Positions 18,020 to 26,801 of a stretch of DNA of 64,000 nucleotides are shown here, piece by piece (the first letter of the stretch is position 1; each line of letters opens with the position of its first letter). The stretch is from an uncultured Actinomycetes bacterium (lineage in GTDB: Bacteria > Actinomycetota > Acidimicrobiia > Acidimicrobiales > RAAP-2), in contig CAIJYV010000026.1 in NCBI GenBank assembly GCA_903825035.1, positions 98,199 to 162,198 on the forward strand, given 5' to 3'. The position numbers and the translations under genes are program-made. The notes beneath the pieces were generated by a model that searched no databases, had not been told where the DNA came from, and saw only the letters and a program-made list of their open reading frames with translations.

Positions 18020-21000
18020 CTACCCTGCCTCGGTGCCCACGATTTCTCTCAGAATTTCCACCAATTCCAAAGGCTCAACCGTCCGAGCCTGAATCTCAAT
18101 TCGAACCTCACGACCGCTTTCGTTATACGACTGGGATCCGTAGAGGCGGCGGAGCTTCACCTGTTGAGAGAAGCTCAACTCCACGGGCTGAATCTTCACC
18201 ACGGGGAAGGTGCGAACGCCAACTTTGGCGGGTTGCACGACCAAAGAAGTAACGCCCGAGGCCAAACAGACAAGCCGGAGCTGGGCCAAGTTGAGTAGGC
18301 CCTGGGCGGGACTGGGTAGAGCACCGTAGCGGTCAATCCACTCGGCCGACAAATCATTCAATTCATCCTGTGTTGAAACAACAGCCAAACGGCGATACGC
18401 CTCAAGTCGGGCGTCGTCCGTGCTGACGTAGTCGCTCGGCAGGTGAGCTTCGCCAGGTACGTCAATCGTGATGGGCTCCACTTCAATCGGCGTTTCACCC
18501 TTTGCTTCTGCAACGGCCTCGGCAACAAGCTGGACGTACAAGTCGTATCCCACCGCTGCGACCGGCCCAGACTGGCGGTGGCCTAAGAGGCTCCCTGCGC
18601 CGCGAATTTCCAAGTCGCGCATCGCAATCTTAAAGCCCGACCCGAGGGCCGTATTGTCACCAATGGTGCGCAAACGCTCGTAGGCGGTTTCGGTCAGCAC
18701 CTTGTCACGCGGATGGAACAGGTACGCGTACGCTCGCTGATCGCCACGGCCTACTCGACCTCGAAGTTGGTGCATCTGGCCCAGACCCAACCGATCAGCG
18801 CGGTCAACAATCAATGTATTAACTGTTGGCACGTCAATGCCCGATTCAACAATCGTCGTGCACACCAGTACGTCAAATTTGCGTTCCCAGAAGTCGACCA
18901 TCACTCGCTCGAGGGTGCCTTCATCCATCTGACCGTGCGCGATCGCTACTCGAGCGTCGGGGACGAGCGAGGTGATTCTCCGTGCGGCCTCATCGATGTC
19001 AGCCACGCGATTGTGAACGAAGAAGACTTGCCCCTCTCGAAGCAGTTCACGTCGAATTGCTTCCACTACCGCTGGCTCGTCGTATTCACCCACGTGGGTC
19101 AAGATTGGCCGACGATCTGATGGGGGCGTTGTCACCATCGAGATATCACGAATGCCCGTCAGGGCCATTTCGAGCGTACGCGGAATTGGGCTCGCGCTGA
19201 GGGTCAGAACGTCAACTCCAACCGATCGCGCCTTGATGGCCTCTTTGTGATTAACGCCAAAACGCTGTTCTTCGTCGACGACCAAGAGACCTAAATCTTT
19301 AAACTGCACCACTTCGCTGAGAAGACGATGAGTTCCAATCACGACATCAATTGACCCATCGGTCAGTCCGCTGATTGTCTTCTTGCTCTCCGTTTCGTCA
19401 ACAAAACGGCTGAGTAGGGCGACTTTCACAGGGAAACCGGCGTAGCGCTCACTGAATGTGGCGAAATGCTGTGAAGCGAGCAGCGTGGTCGGGGCAAGAA
19501 TGGCCACTTGCTTGTTGTCCTGAACTGCCTTGAACGCCGCACGAACCGCAATCTCGGTCTTGCCGAACCCCACGTCCGCGCAAACCAATCGGTCCATTGG
19601 ACGGGGGCTTTCCATATCGGCCTTAATTTCCGCGACCGCTTTGGCTTGGTCGTGCGTCAGTTGGAAGGGAAACAACCCTTCCATTTCGAACTGCCAGGCC
19701 GAATCTGGAGCGAAGGCGTGTCCGGGGGCAACACTTCGCTCACGGTACAACTGAACTAATTCTTGCGCCACGAGATAGGCCTCGGCAGCGGCTTGAGCAC
19801 GCTTTTTTTGCCACTCGGCCCCTCCCATACGTGAGAGTGCGGGCGCGTCACCGCCGTTATAGGCCGTGAGTGCGTCAATTTGATCGGTCGGCCAATAACT
19901 ACGACCGTCCTTGAATTCCAAGATTAAGTAGTCGCGGGTTACCCCGTTGATTGCGCGTGTAGTCGTACCGGAGAACTTGGCTACTCCGTGCTGGCGGTGA
20001 ACAACGTAGGAACCCACGGCCATGTCTTCAAAGAAGGCGTCGACGGTGCGTGCCTTGGCCCGTTGCGCGCGGTGCACGCTTCGCCGTCCGGTGAGATCGC
20101 TTTCACTCCAGACCACCACTTCGGGGTCGTCAAGCCAAAAGCCGTGACTCAGAGTTGACTCGAGTACGGTCACTCGAACATCAAACACCGCGTCGGGATT
20201 GGTCGTGACTTCAAGTCCTTCACCGCGAAGCTGCTCGGCCATTCGCTCAATGGCTGCAGCATTTGCCGAGAGCACCACTGCTCGACGGGCATTACTCCAA
20301 CCCCTCACGTGTGCGGCAATACGTGCGTGGTCGCCTTGGGTAACGGGTGGCGAAGTGAGGAAGGACTCGGCCCCGGGTTGGGCCACCAGCGGCGTGAAGT
20401 TTCTTTCCGCGAATACTTCGTCATAGGTGAGATGTAACAACGGAACGTCGACGGTGGCCTGCCAGGTGGCAGCGACCACATTCGTCAATTCACGCTCTTC
20501 TTCATAAACATCGTCGAGGCGACTCTTGATTTTTTCGGGGGTAATGACGAAGGTCTTGATTTCACCGATTTCGTCCAGCAGCGACTTTCGCTCTGCGGCG
20601 AACAGGCTCATCCAGCCCTCGAGACCGTCGAAAGAGTCCCCACTGGCGATTCGGTCGAAGGTCGCCCTTCCCCAGGGTTGTGCTGTGGCGAGTGTGGCCG
20701 CGTTCTCCATCTGGGTTTGATTGGGCACCCACTCTCGTGCCGGAGCGACGAGGGTCTCGGTGAGTTCTTCAATGGATCGCTGGGTGCCAATGTCAAAGAT
20801 TGCAATTCGTTCCAGCTGATCGCCAAAGAAGTCCAGTCGAATAGGTTCTTCGGTTTCCGCGGGCCAAATGTCCAAGATGCCACCACGAACCGCGATCTCA
20901 CCACGGTGCTCGACGCTGTATTCGCGTCGATAACCGCTGGCGACCAGTCCGGCAATCACTCCATCACGGTCATACTCTGCGCCAACATCAAACTGCCAAG

Positions 21001-21391
21001 GTTCAGGGGCTTTGCTCGGTGGCAAAATTTGCGCGATGGCACGAGCCGAGGCCACGATGACCAGCGGCAGGTCATCATGTTCGATTCGCCAGCGTAAGTG
21101 GGCGCGTTGGGCCATCACCTTGGCGTCGGGCGATACTCGTTCGAGTGGGTGAATGTCCCAAGCCGGCCACAGGGCCAGATCGGCTCCTGGCAACCACTGC
21201 TGGAGATCGGAGAAGAGTGACTCCGCTTCAGCGGTCGTTTCGGTAATCACCACGCTCGCCGGCTCATCGAGCGCGAGGGCGGCCACCGTCACCGCGGTGG
21301 CGAAACTCGAGGGGATGAAGTGACCTCGCGCGACTTTTTCGCGCAAGGTGGGAGCAACAATCTCAAGAACTCGAGACAGGCCTCGGCTCAC
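18020..21391 (-). CDS. mfd: Transcription-repair coupling factor Mfd
   Basis: 1123 residues, the usual Mfd length. The order is: UvrB-like N-terminal module; the RNA-polymerase interaction domain around DAFFEDMAVGSYVVHRQHGV and GVTRDYLILEFKDG; then a superfamily 2 translocase with Walker A CADVGFGKTEIAVRAAF, Walker B VVDEEQRFGVNHKE, motif III TLSASPIPRTLEMAL and motif VI QLRGRVGRG; and the C-terminal TRCF domain (VSTDDARLEAYRRLAV). The protein removes stalled RNA polymerase from damaged DNA and recruits UvrA. The start overlaps the pth stop by 4 bases (ATGA), so pth and mfd are co-expressed. All helicase motifs look intact. Confidence 0.98.
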   Translation of the reverse strand: MSRGLSRVLEIVAPTLREKVARGHFIPSSFATAVTVAALALDEPASVVITETTAEAESLFSDLQQWLPGADLALWPAWDIHPLERVSPDAKVMAQRAHLRWRIEHDDLPLVIVASARAIAQILPPSKAPEPWQFDVGAEYDRDGVIAGLVASGYRREYSVEHRGEIAVRGGILDIWPAETEEPIRLDFFGDQLERIAIFDIGTQRSIEELTETLVAPAREWVPNQTQMENAATLATAQPWGRATFDRIASGDSFDGLEGWMSLFAAERKSLLDEIGEIKTFVITPEKIKSRLDDVYEEERELTNVVAATWQATVDVPLLHLTYDEVFAERNFTPLVAQPGAESFLTSPPVTQGDHARIAAHVRGWSNARRAVVLSANAAAIERMAEQLRGEGLEVTTNPDAVFDVRVTVLESTLSHGFWLDDPEVVVWSESDLTGRRSVHRAQRAKARTVDAFFEDMAVGSYVVHRQHGVAKFSGTTTRAINGVTRDYLILEFKDGRSYWPTDQIDALTAYNGGDAPALSRMGGAEWQKKRAQAAAEAYLVAQELVQLYRERSVAPGHAFAPDSAWQFEMEGLFPFQLTHDQAKAVAEIKADMESPRPMDRLVCADVGFGKTEIAVRAAFKAVQDNKQVAILAPTTLLASQHFATFSERYAGFPVKVALLSRFVDETESKKTISGLTDGSIDVVIGTHRLLSEVVQFKDLGLLVVDEEQRFGVNHKEAIKARSVGVDVLTLSASPIPRTLEMALTGIRDISMVTTPPSDRRPILTHVGEYDEPAVVEAIRRELLREGQVFFVHNRVADIDEAARRITSLVPDARVAIAHGQMDEGTLERVMVDFWERKFDVLVCTTIVESGIDVPTVNTLIVDRADRLGLGQMHQLRGRVGRGDQRAYAYLFHPRDKVLTETAYERLRTIGDNTALGSGFKIAMRDLEIRGAGSLLGHRQSGPVAAVGYDLYVQLVAEAVAEAKGETPIEVEPITIDVPGEAHLPSDYVSTDDARLEAYRRLAVVSTQDELNDLSAEWIDRYGALPSPAQGLLNLAQLRLVCLASGVTSLVVQPAKVGVRTFPVVKIQPVELSFSQQVKLRRLYGSQSYNESGREVRIEIQARTVEPLELVEILREIVGTEAG

Positions 21392-22002
21392 GAGCCATTC
21401 ACAGTGCGCTGAGCGGCTTCGAGTCCTTGGTCGATCAGTGCCTCCAGTGCGTCGGCCGCTCGCTGGACGTCGTAGGCCAACTCTTCTTTGCGGTACCCCG
21501 TTGGGCGCTTCAGCACCCAGTCGGTCACCATTTCTTTGCGCTCGGGCTTGCCAATGCCAATTCTCAATCGTGAGAAGTCTTGAGTCCCAATCGTTTTTGC
21601 GATGCTGCGCAGTCCATTGTGGCCCGCCAGTCCGCCACCGAATTTCAATTGCAGGCGGTGAGGGTCGAGGTCTAATTCATCGTGCGCCACCACCAAGTTG
21701 GCCAAATCTTCAATCGAGGTGCGCTTAAGCAGTGGGCTCACCGCCGCGCCCGATTCATTCATATAGGTTGTGGGAATAGCGAGCGTAACCAAGCCCCGTG
21801 GGGTGGAAATTGTCGCGGTACTGGCGCGCTGACGACGCTCGACAGAGAAGTTTGCGTTACGTCGATTCGCTAGTTCACGGACCGCATCGCCACCAATGTT
21901 GTGACGCGATCCCTCGTATTCGTTTCCGGGATTAGCTAACCCGACGATTAGCAACACACTTGGTGTGCCGCGACGTTCGTCGTTTCCGCGCCTAAGCGCC
22001 AT
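21388..22002 (-). CDS. pth: Peptidyl-tRNA hydrolase
   Basis: Up to 204 residues. The enzyme frees tRNA from peptidyl-tRNA that drops off the ribosome. Signatures: LLIVGLANPGNEYEGSRHNIGG (with the catalytic His in SRHNIG), TYMNESGAAV (substrate-binding Asn), LVVAHDELDLDPHRLQLK (Asp partner), GGGLAGHNGLRSI, and RLRIGIGKP. The family normally starts 2-4 residues before LIVGL, so the 15 residues after the first ATG may be an extension; a GTG at 21955-21957 (giving VLLIVGL) is an alternative start, with no Shine-Dalgarno to decide. It lies 5 bases after rplY, matching the usual rplY-pth pair. Confidence 0.95.
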   Translation of the reverse strand: MALRRGNDERRGTPSVLLIVGLANPGNEYEGSRHNIGGDAVRELANRRNANFSVERRQRASTATISTPRGLVTLAIPTTYMNESGAAVSPLLKRTSIEDLANLVVAHDELDLDPHRLQLKFGGGLAGHNGLRSIAKTIGTQDFSRLRIGIGKPERKEMVTDWVLKRPTGYRKEELAYDVQRAADALEALIDQGLEAAQRTVNGS

Positions 22003-22007
22003 ACGAA

Positions 22008-22607
22008 TTAGTTGGCGGCAGTAGCGCCGGCAGCTTCGTTCTGCTTAGCAGCGCGACCGGCGAAGGTGGCGACAACCGCCAGGTGTGCGTCGGCCGTGGC
22101 CTCAACGCCCGCAGGCAAGGTGAGGTCACTGATACGAATTGCGCCACTGGGCTTGAGCTCGGAGATGTCGACGTTGATGAAAGTTGGGATGTCACTCGGA
22201 CGAGCCTTAACTTCGATGTTGAACAACTGCTGGTCGACTTCCCAGTCCGCGTGACGAACCTCAACGGCGTCACCAATGACGTGCAATGGCACTTCGGCGA
22301 CAACGGGCTTGTTCGGGTCAACGACCTGGAAGTCAATGTGAGCTACGGTGCCACGCACCTTGTGACGCTGCAATTCACGAGCCAAGACGGTGTAAGTCTT
22401 ACCGGCTACTTCGAGGTTGATCAAGGAGTTGAGACCTTGCTCACCCGAGACGGCGGTGCGAAACTCTTTGGCGTTGACCGCTACGGGTACTGGCGTGATG
22501 CCCTCGCCGTACACAACGGCGGGGATTGAACCGGCAATACGAAGACGGCGTGATGAGGCTGAACCGTGTACGCGGTCAGTTGCGGCACTCAAAGTGATCT
22601 GAGACAT
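22008..22607 (-). CDS. rplY: 50S ribosomal protein bL25, CTC (two-domain) form
   Basis: 199 residues. The N-terminal L25 domain (about 1-90) binds 5S rRNA: RVHGSASSRRLRIAGSIPAVVYG, then VLARELQRHKVRGTVAHIDFQ. The C-terminal TL5/CTC domain (VPLHVIGDA..., then ARPSDIPTFINVDISEL) is the extra beta domain found in general-stress CTC proteins and most actinobacteria. The ATG follows AAGGAGTCACC, a good ribosome-binding site, so unlike several neighbours this gene has a leadered message. The Ala-rich last 20 residues are low complexity. It is followed by pth after 5 bases and preceded by prs after an 81-base gap. Confidence 0.96.
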   Translation of the reverse strand: MSQITLSAATDRVHGSASSRRLRIAGSIPAVVYGEGITPVPVAVNAKEFRTAVSGEQGLNSLINLEVAGKTYTVLARELQRHKVRGTVAHIDFQVVDPNKPVVAEVPLHVIGDAVEVRHADWEVDQQLFNIEVKARPSDIPTFINVDISELKPSGAIRISDLTLPAGVEATADAHLAVVATFAGRAAKQNEAAGATAAN

Positions 22608-22688
22608 GGTGACTCCTTGGCGAATGGCTGTAGCCCACGGGCAACAGGGTTTCTTAGTCTAGCCCGAGGCCAGGGGCCCCACTTTTGC

Positions 22689-23663
22689 TTAGAGCAGATT
22701 CTCGCCGCCGAAGATTTCCGATACTGAGGAATCCTCGAAAATTGCGGAAATTGCGTTTGCGATCAGGGGGGCGATGGAGAGGATTTCGAGCTTTTCGAAG
22801 CGCTTCTCGGGGGTAAGGGGCAAGGTATCGGTAACGATAACTCGACTGACTGGCGCGTTGAACAGTCGCTCAGCGGCCGGGGGTGAAAAGACCGCGTGGG
22901 TCGCCATGACCCAAATGTCATCGGCACCGTGTTCTTTCAGCAAGTCACAGGCCGCAACGATTGTTCCGGCGGTGTCGATCATGTCATCGATCAAAACACA
23001 GTGACGACCAACCACGTCACCGACGATGTGACGAGCTTCAACAACATTGGCGGTGCCCTTGGGGCGAGTCTTGTGGACTAGGGCCAAGTCGCAACCCAAG
23101 TGTTGGGCGTACCGTTCGGCAACCTTCACACGACCAGCGTCAGGAGCTACGACAACCATCTTCTTGGGGTCAATGTTCTCGCGCAGGTACGCCTCGAGAA
23201 CTGGTGCAGCGACTAAGTGGTCGACTGGAATATCAAAGAAGCCTTGAATCTGACCCGAGTGGAAATCAACGCTCAGCACACGAGTGGCCCCAGCGGTCTG
23301 CAACATATCGGCGACGAGCTTCGCGGTAATCGGTTCACGACCGGCGGACTTGCGGTCTTGTCGCGCGTATCCGTAGTTAGGGATAACGGCAGTAATTGAC
23401 TTTGCGCTCGCGCGCTTGGCAGCATCAATCATGATGAGTTGTTCCATCACTGCGTCATTCACTGGTGTCGCGTGAGTCTGCACAATGAAGACGTGCGCTC
23501 CACGAACTGATTCATCGAAGCGGCAGTGAATCTCACCGTTAGCGAACTCGCGGACATTGGCGTTGGTTAACGCCACTCCAAGGTTGTCGGCGACATCCTG
23601 GGCTAGGGCTGGGTGGCAACGACCCGAAACAATGACCAGACGGCGCTTAGACAGTGACTCCAC
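22689..23663 (-). CDS. prs: Ribose-phosphate pyrophosphokinase
   Basis: 324 residues, full length. The enzyme makes PRPP from ribose-5-phosphate and ATP for nucleotide, His and Trp synthesis. Signatures: VREFANGEIHCRFDESVRG (ATP flexible region), DAAKRASAKSITAVIPNYGYARQDRK, the PRPP-binding loop VLIDDMIDTAGTI, and VDFHSGQIQGFFDIPVDHL. This is a class I, phosphate-activated type. The GTG start has TACGAT exactly 6 bases upstream and no Shine-Dalgarno, implying a leaderless message. It lies between the glmU-like gene and rplY, the same order as in mycobacteria (glmU-prs-rplY-pth). Confidence 0.97.
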   Translation of the reverse strand: MESLSKRRLVIVSGRCHPALAQDVADNLGVALTNANVREFANGEIHCRFDESVRGAHVFIVQTHATPVNDAVMEQLIMIDAAKRASAKSITAVIPNYGYARQDRKSAGREPITAKLVADMLQTAGATRVLSVDFHSGQIQGFFDIPVDHLVAAPVLEAYLRENIDPKKMVVVAPDAGRVKVAERYAQHLGCDLALVHKTRPKGTANVVEARHIVGDVVGRHCVLIDDMIDTAGTIVAACDLLKEHGADDIWVMATHAVFSPPAAERLFNAPVSRVIVTDTLPLTPEKRFEKLEILSIAPLIANAISAIFEDSSVSEIFGGENLL

Positions 23664-23669
23664 GGCTAA

Positions 23670-23675
23670 ATCGTA
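23670..23675 (-). promoter_or_regulatory. Candidate -10 hexamer for prs
   Basis: TACGAT (minus strand), exactly six bases before the GTG start at 23663, without a Shine-Dalgarno. It lies between the glmU-like stop and prs, giving prs its own leaderless start. Confidence 0.5.
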
Positions 23676-23693
23676 GTTGAAGGCGGAACGTGT

Positions 23694-24476
23694 TTATTGT
23701 TCTGCGCGCTCAGCCAGCACAGATTCGCAGTAAGCCAGTTGCTCGGGGTCATTCACGCCCTGGGCCTCAGTGGAATCAATCAGGCAATCGGCTCGGACGA
23801 GGGCGCCGGAGGCAACCAATATTCCAACTACGTCCGTGAGGTAGTACTCCCCTTGGGCGTTGCCTCGCCCAACTCGATGCAGCGCCGACTCCAGCGCTGG
23901 GAGCGATCCGATCATGATTCCCGTATTGATTTCGTGAATCGCACGCTCAGAGTCCGTGGCGTCTCGCTCTTCGACAATGCTCGCCACGTTGTCGTCCTCA
24001 TCTCGAATAATGCGTCCATATCCCGTGGGGTTCTCAACGACCGCGCTCATCACGCTGAGTGCCGCTCCAGTCGCTAGGTGCTGGTTTATAAATTTCGTGA
24101 TACTCGTTGCTCGAAGTAGTGGGGTATCGCCTGGGACTATGAGAACCATTTCGGAGCTCTCGCGCGTGAGCGCTTCAAGCGCAACGGTGGTTGCGTGCCC
24201 CGTACCCAGCTGCTCGGCTTGGGTTACGAAGTGCCACTCAACCGCAGTTCCCGACAGGTACTCGAGATGGTGCGTGAGTTGCGTTCCCCCATGACCAACA
24301 ACAACGACTCCCGTTGTAATTCGTTTGTCGCTCAATGCGGAAATGACCCAGTCGATCAGTGCTCTATTAGCGAGTCGGTGCAGCGGCTTAGGCAGATCCG
24401 ATTGCATTCGCTTGCCGACTCCGGCAGCAAGCACAATGGCGGTTATCGACTGAGTCACCCGTCTAGTTTGCTGCAT
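23694..24476 (-). CDS. GlmU-like N-acetylglucosamine-1-phosphate uridyltransferase, lacking the acetyltransferase domain
   Basis: About 260 residues from the ATG at 24476; the longer open frame to 24572 runs through tRNA-Gln and is rejected. The nucleotidyltransferase signature is AIVLAAGVGKRMQSDLPKPL, followed by VVVGHGGTQL, EQLGTGHATTVAL (uridine pocket), LIVPGDTPLLR, and GEYYLTDVVGI. It ends after GVNDPEQLAYCESVLAER, the linker helix that in bifunctional GlmU (about 450-495 residues) leads into the left-handed beta-helix acetyltransferase. That domain is entirely missing and there is no remnant before prs. The enzyme can make UDP-GlcNAc only if GlcNAc-1-P comes from another protein. It sits where full-length glmU sits in mycobacteria and begins 22 bases after the tRNA 3' end. 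Confidence 0.85.
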   Translation of the reverse strand: MQQTRRVTQSITAIVLAAGVGKRMQSDLPKPLHRLANRALIDWVISALSDKRITTGVVVVGHGGTQLTHHLEYLSGTAVEWHFVTQAEQLGTGHATTVALEALTRESSEMVLIVPGDTPLLRATSITKFINQHLATGAALSVMSAVVENPTGYGRIIRDEDDNVASIVEERDATDSERAIHEINTGIMIGSLPALESALHRVGRGNAQGEYYLTDVVGILVASGALVRADCLIDSTEAQGVNDPEQLAYCESVLAERAEQ

Positions 24477-24498
24477 AGAGCAGCGCCCACGGTGTTGG

Positions 24499-24571
24499 CT
24501 GGCGGGGGAGGGCTCGAACCTCCAACCGACGGATTCAAAGTCCGTTGTTCTGCCAATTGAACTACCCGCCA
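24499..24571 (-). tRNA. tRNA-Gln(UUG)
   Basis: A 73-base cloverleaf: acceptor TGGCGGG / CCCGCCA, D-arm GTTC/GAAC, anticodon stem ACGGA/TCCGT with loop CTTTGAA (anticodon TTG), T-arm GGAGG-TTCGAGC-CCTCC, discriminator G, no encoded CCA. The weak U1-A72 pair and G73 fit glutamine identity. The glmU-like gene follows after 22 bases, so the tRNA may be processed from a shared transcript. Confidence 0.97.
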
Positions 24572-24672
24572 CCGGTGGTCCACAATTCTTTACGTATTCT
24601 TATTAAAACTGTGGTTTGCCCTTAAGGCACCTAGACACACTAGAGCCTAGAACAAACCCGAAGGAGTCCCTC

Positions 24673-25371
24673 ATGTCAGTTGAGAATGCCAGCCTCTACG
24701 TGGCAATCGTCGATGACGACGGCGCCATTCGCACCTCCTTGGGTCGCGCCCTGCGCATGGAGAACTACGAGGTCGAACTTCTCGAAGATGGCCTGAGCGC
24801 CTTAAAGTCATTCCAATTACGTGCCCCCGACGCGATCATCTTGGACTTACAGCTCCCCGACATCGATGGGCTCGAGGTTTGTCGACGAATACGGCAATCG
24901 GGAGACACCACGCCGATTCTCATGTTGACCGCTCGCGACGCGGTGAACGACCGCGTTGAAGGCCTGGACGTGGGCGCCGACGATTACCTCGTCAAGCCCT
25001 TCGACCTGGCTGAATTACTCGCTCGCCTACGGGCACTCTTGCGTCGTAATCAGTCAACGGGTGGTGAAGCGAGCAACTTGCGCTATGAGGACCTAACGCT
25101 CAATCCCAACACTCGCGAAGTTTTTCGTGGTGAACGAAAGATTGAACTCACCAAGATCGAATTCGAACTTCTGGAGCTTTTTATGCAGCACCCCCGTCAA
25201 GTGCTGACTCGCGATCAGATTTTGGATCTGGTGTGGGGATACAACTTCGACTCAGGTACTAATTCCCTCGCGGTTTATATCGGATACTTGCGTCGCAAAC
25301 TTGAAGAGAATGGTGAGTCTCGTCTCTTGCACACCGCACGTGGAGTTGGCTACTCACTCAAAGCTTCATGA
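24673..25371 (+). CDS. OmpR/PhoB-family response regulator (MprA-like)
   Basis: 232 residues from the ATG at 24673, chosen for the GAAGGAG site 6 bases upstream; the frame is open further but without a better start. Receiver domain: acidic pair in AIVDDDGAI, phospho-acceptor Asp58 in AIILDLQLPD, Thr in LMLTARD, Lys108 in YLVKPF. The winged-helix DNA-binding domain follows (ELTKIEFELLELFMQHPRQVLTRDQIL, then YIGYLRRKLE). The gene overlaps the sensor kinase by 4 bases (ATGA). It is the first plus-strand gene after the glmU/tRNA block and lies directly before the electron-transfer island, so it could control that island, but no binding site is proven. Confidence 0.93.
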   Translation: MSVENASLYVAIVDDDGAIRTSLGRALRMENYEVELLEDGLSALKSFQLRAPDAIILDLQLPDIDGLEVCRRIRQSGDTTPILMLTARDAVNDRVEGLDVGADDYLVKPFDLAELLARLRALLRRNQSTGGEASNLRYEDLTLNPNTREVFRGERKIELTKIEFELLELFMQHPRQVLTRDQILDLVWGYNFDSGTNSLAVYIGYLRRKLEENGESRLLHTARGVGYSLKAS

Positions 25372-26705
25372 AGTTCCGCACCCGAGTAGTCCTCGCGGCC
25401 GTGCTCTCGGCCTCACTCGTTGCCGTACTCGCTTCGCTGGCGGCTTATTACACCGAACACAACACCGCATTGACCACCGTTGACGCAAATTTGCGCAACA
25501 ACGCCATCGGAATTCCGGGTAACGAAGATCAGAGCCAAAACCCGCCCTACGAAATTGTTGATACCGCTGGACAGGTCTACCCAGCTGGACGTTTCGCTGC
25601 CGACAAGCTCTTGATTGCGATTGCGAACGGCACCCAACCCACCCAGTTCCGCACAATTGTCCGTCACGGTCAGCACTTCCGTGAGTACATCACCTATCGG
25701 CCAGCGAACTCCGAATCCCTCTGTCCCGAGGAGTCATGTCTAATCAAAACCGCCACCGCCAATGTCTATCTAGAGCCCATTGACGCTCAATTAACGACCA
25801 ATAACCACGTTTTGCCCACAACGTTGCTCATCATGCTCGCTGGACTTCTCTTCGCCCTGGGTGTTGGTCTCTTGCTCGCTCGTCGTGCAGTCACGCCTCT
25901 CGAGGCGGTCACTGACGAAATTGAGCGCATCGCTAATTCCAATAATCTCCAGTCACGCTTAAGCGAAGGTGGAAACGACGAATTGGGTCGGTTGCGAAAA
26001 ACCTTCAATCACCTGCTCGGAAACGTTGAGAACAGTCAGCACCTCCAACGGCAATTGGTTCTTGACGCTAGTCACGAGCTCCGCACTCCCCTGACGAGCT
26101 TGCGCACCAACGCCCAGGTGTTGAGCAAAGCTAAGCAACTCTCCCCCGAAGACTTAGAACAATTGACCATCGACGTCGTCACCCAGGTCGATGAATTGAC
26201 TGCGCTCGTAGGAGACCTCGCCGAACTCGCTCGAGGGGAATACTCCGAAGGCAAAATTGTCAAAATCCAACTCGATGAAGTAGTCGACGAGTGCCTCGAT
26301 ACCGCTCGCACCTACGCCCGCATCAAGAACATCACAATTGATTCCGAGGTTCTCTCGTCGGTGGTCAACGGGAGGCGAGACCGCCTCGTCCGAGCCGTCT
26401 CGAACCTCTTGACCAACGCAATCAAGTTCACCCCCGTGAACGGACGAATCAAGGTCAGTAGTCACGATGGCGTGGTCAGTGTCGCTGACTCGGGTCCGGG
26501 CATCGCCGAGGATGATCGCCCCTTTGTTTTCGACCGGTTCTGGCGCTCACCCTCAGCACGGGGGCTACCCGGTTCGGGCTTAGGGCTTTCTATTGTTCAG
26601 CAGGTCATTGAGGAGTTTGACGGCCAGGTGACCGTGGACTCTGACCCGGAACTGGGTGGGGCCCGTATGGTCATGACCCTGCCAATCGCCAACGCTACGC
26701 GGTAG
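25368..26705 (+). CDS. Membrane sensor histidine kinase (MprB-like)
   Basis: 445 residues. Two membrane helices (about 7-27 and 149-171) flank an external sensor region of about 120 residues with a Cys pair (SLCPEESCL) that may form a disulfide. A HAMP linker (RRAVTPLEAVTDEIERIA) is followed by HisKA with His236 in DASHELRTPLTSL, and a HATPase with N-box NLLTNAIKFTP, G1 DSGPGI, F-box FDRFW and G2 GSGLGLSIVQQV. All catalytic boxes are complete. It would phosphorylate the regulator encoded just upstream. The external Cys pair next to a redox island makes envelope redox or thiol stress a plausible cue, though this is inference. Confidence 0.93.
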   Translation: MKFRTRVVLAAVLSASLVAVLASLAAYYTEHNTALTTVDANLRNNAIGIPGNEDQSQNPPYEIVDTAGQVYPAGRFAADKLLIAIANGTQPTQFRTIVRHGQHFREYITYRPANSESLCPEESCLIKTATANVYLEPIDAQLTTNNHVLPTTLLIMLAGLLFALGVGLLLARRAVTPLEAVTDEIERIANSNNLQSRLSEGGNDELGRLRKTFNHLLGNVENSQHLQRQLVLDASHELRTPLTSLRTNAQVLSKAKQLSPEDLEQLTIDVVTQVDELTALVGDLAELARGEYSEGKIVKIQLDEVVDECLDTARTYARIKNITIDSEVLSSVVNGRRDRLVRAVSNLLTNAIKFTPVNGRIKVSSHDGVVSVADSGPGIAEDDRPFVFDRFWRSPSARGLPGSGLGLSIVQQVIEEFDGQVTVDSDPELGGARMVMTLPIANATR

Positions 26706-26801
26706 TGTTATGCCAACTCTTTTAAGGGTTTCTTACCAATAGCCTCGATGAACTTTATTTAGGGCTGGCACACTGGAGATACCTCAAAACAAGGCTAAAA
26801 C

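Noticed and set aside
24477..24572. N-terminal extension of the GlmU-like protein
   Set aside because: It reads through tRNA-Gln and the extra residues do not belong to the family fold.
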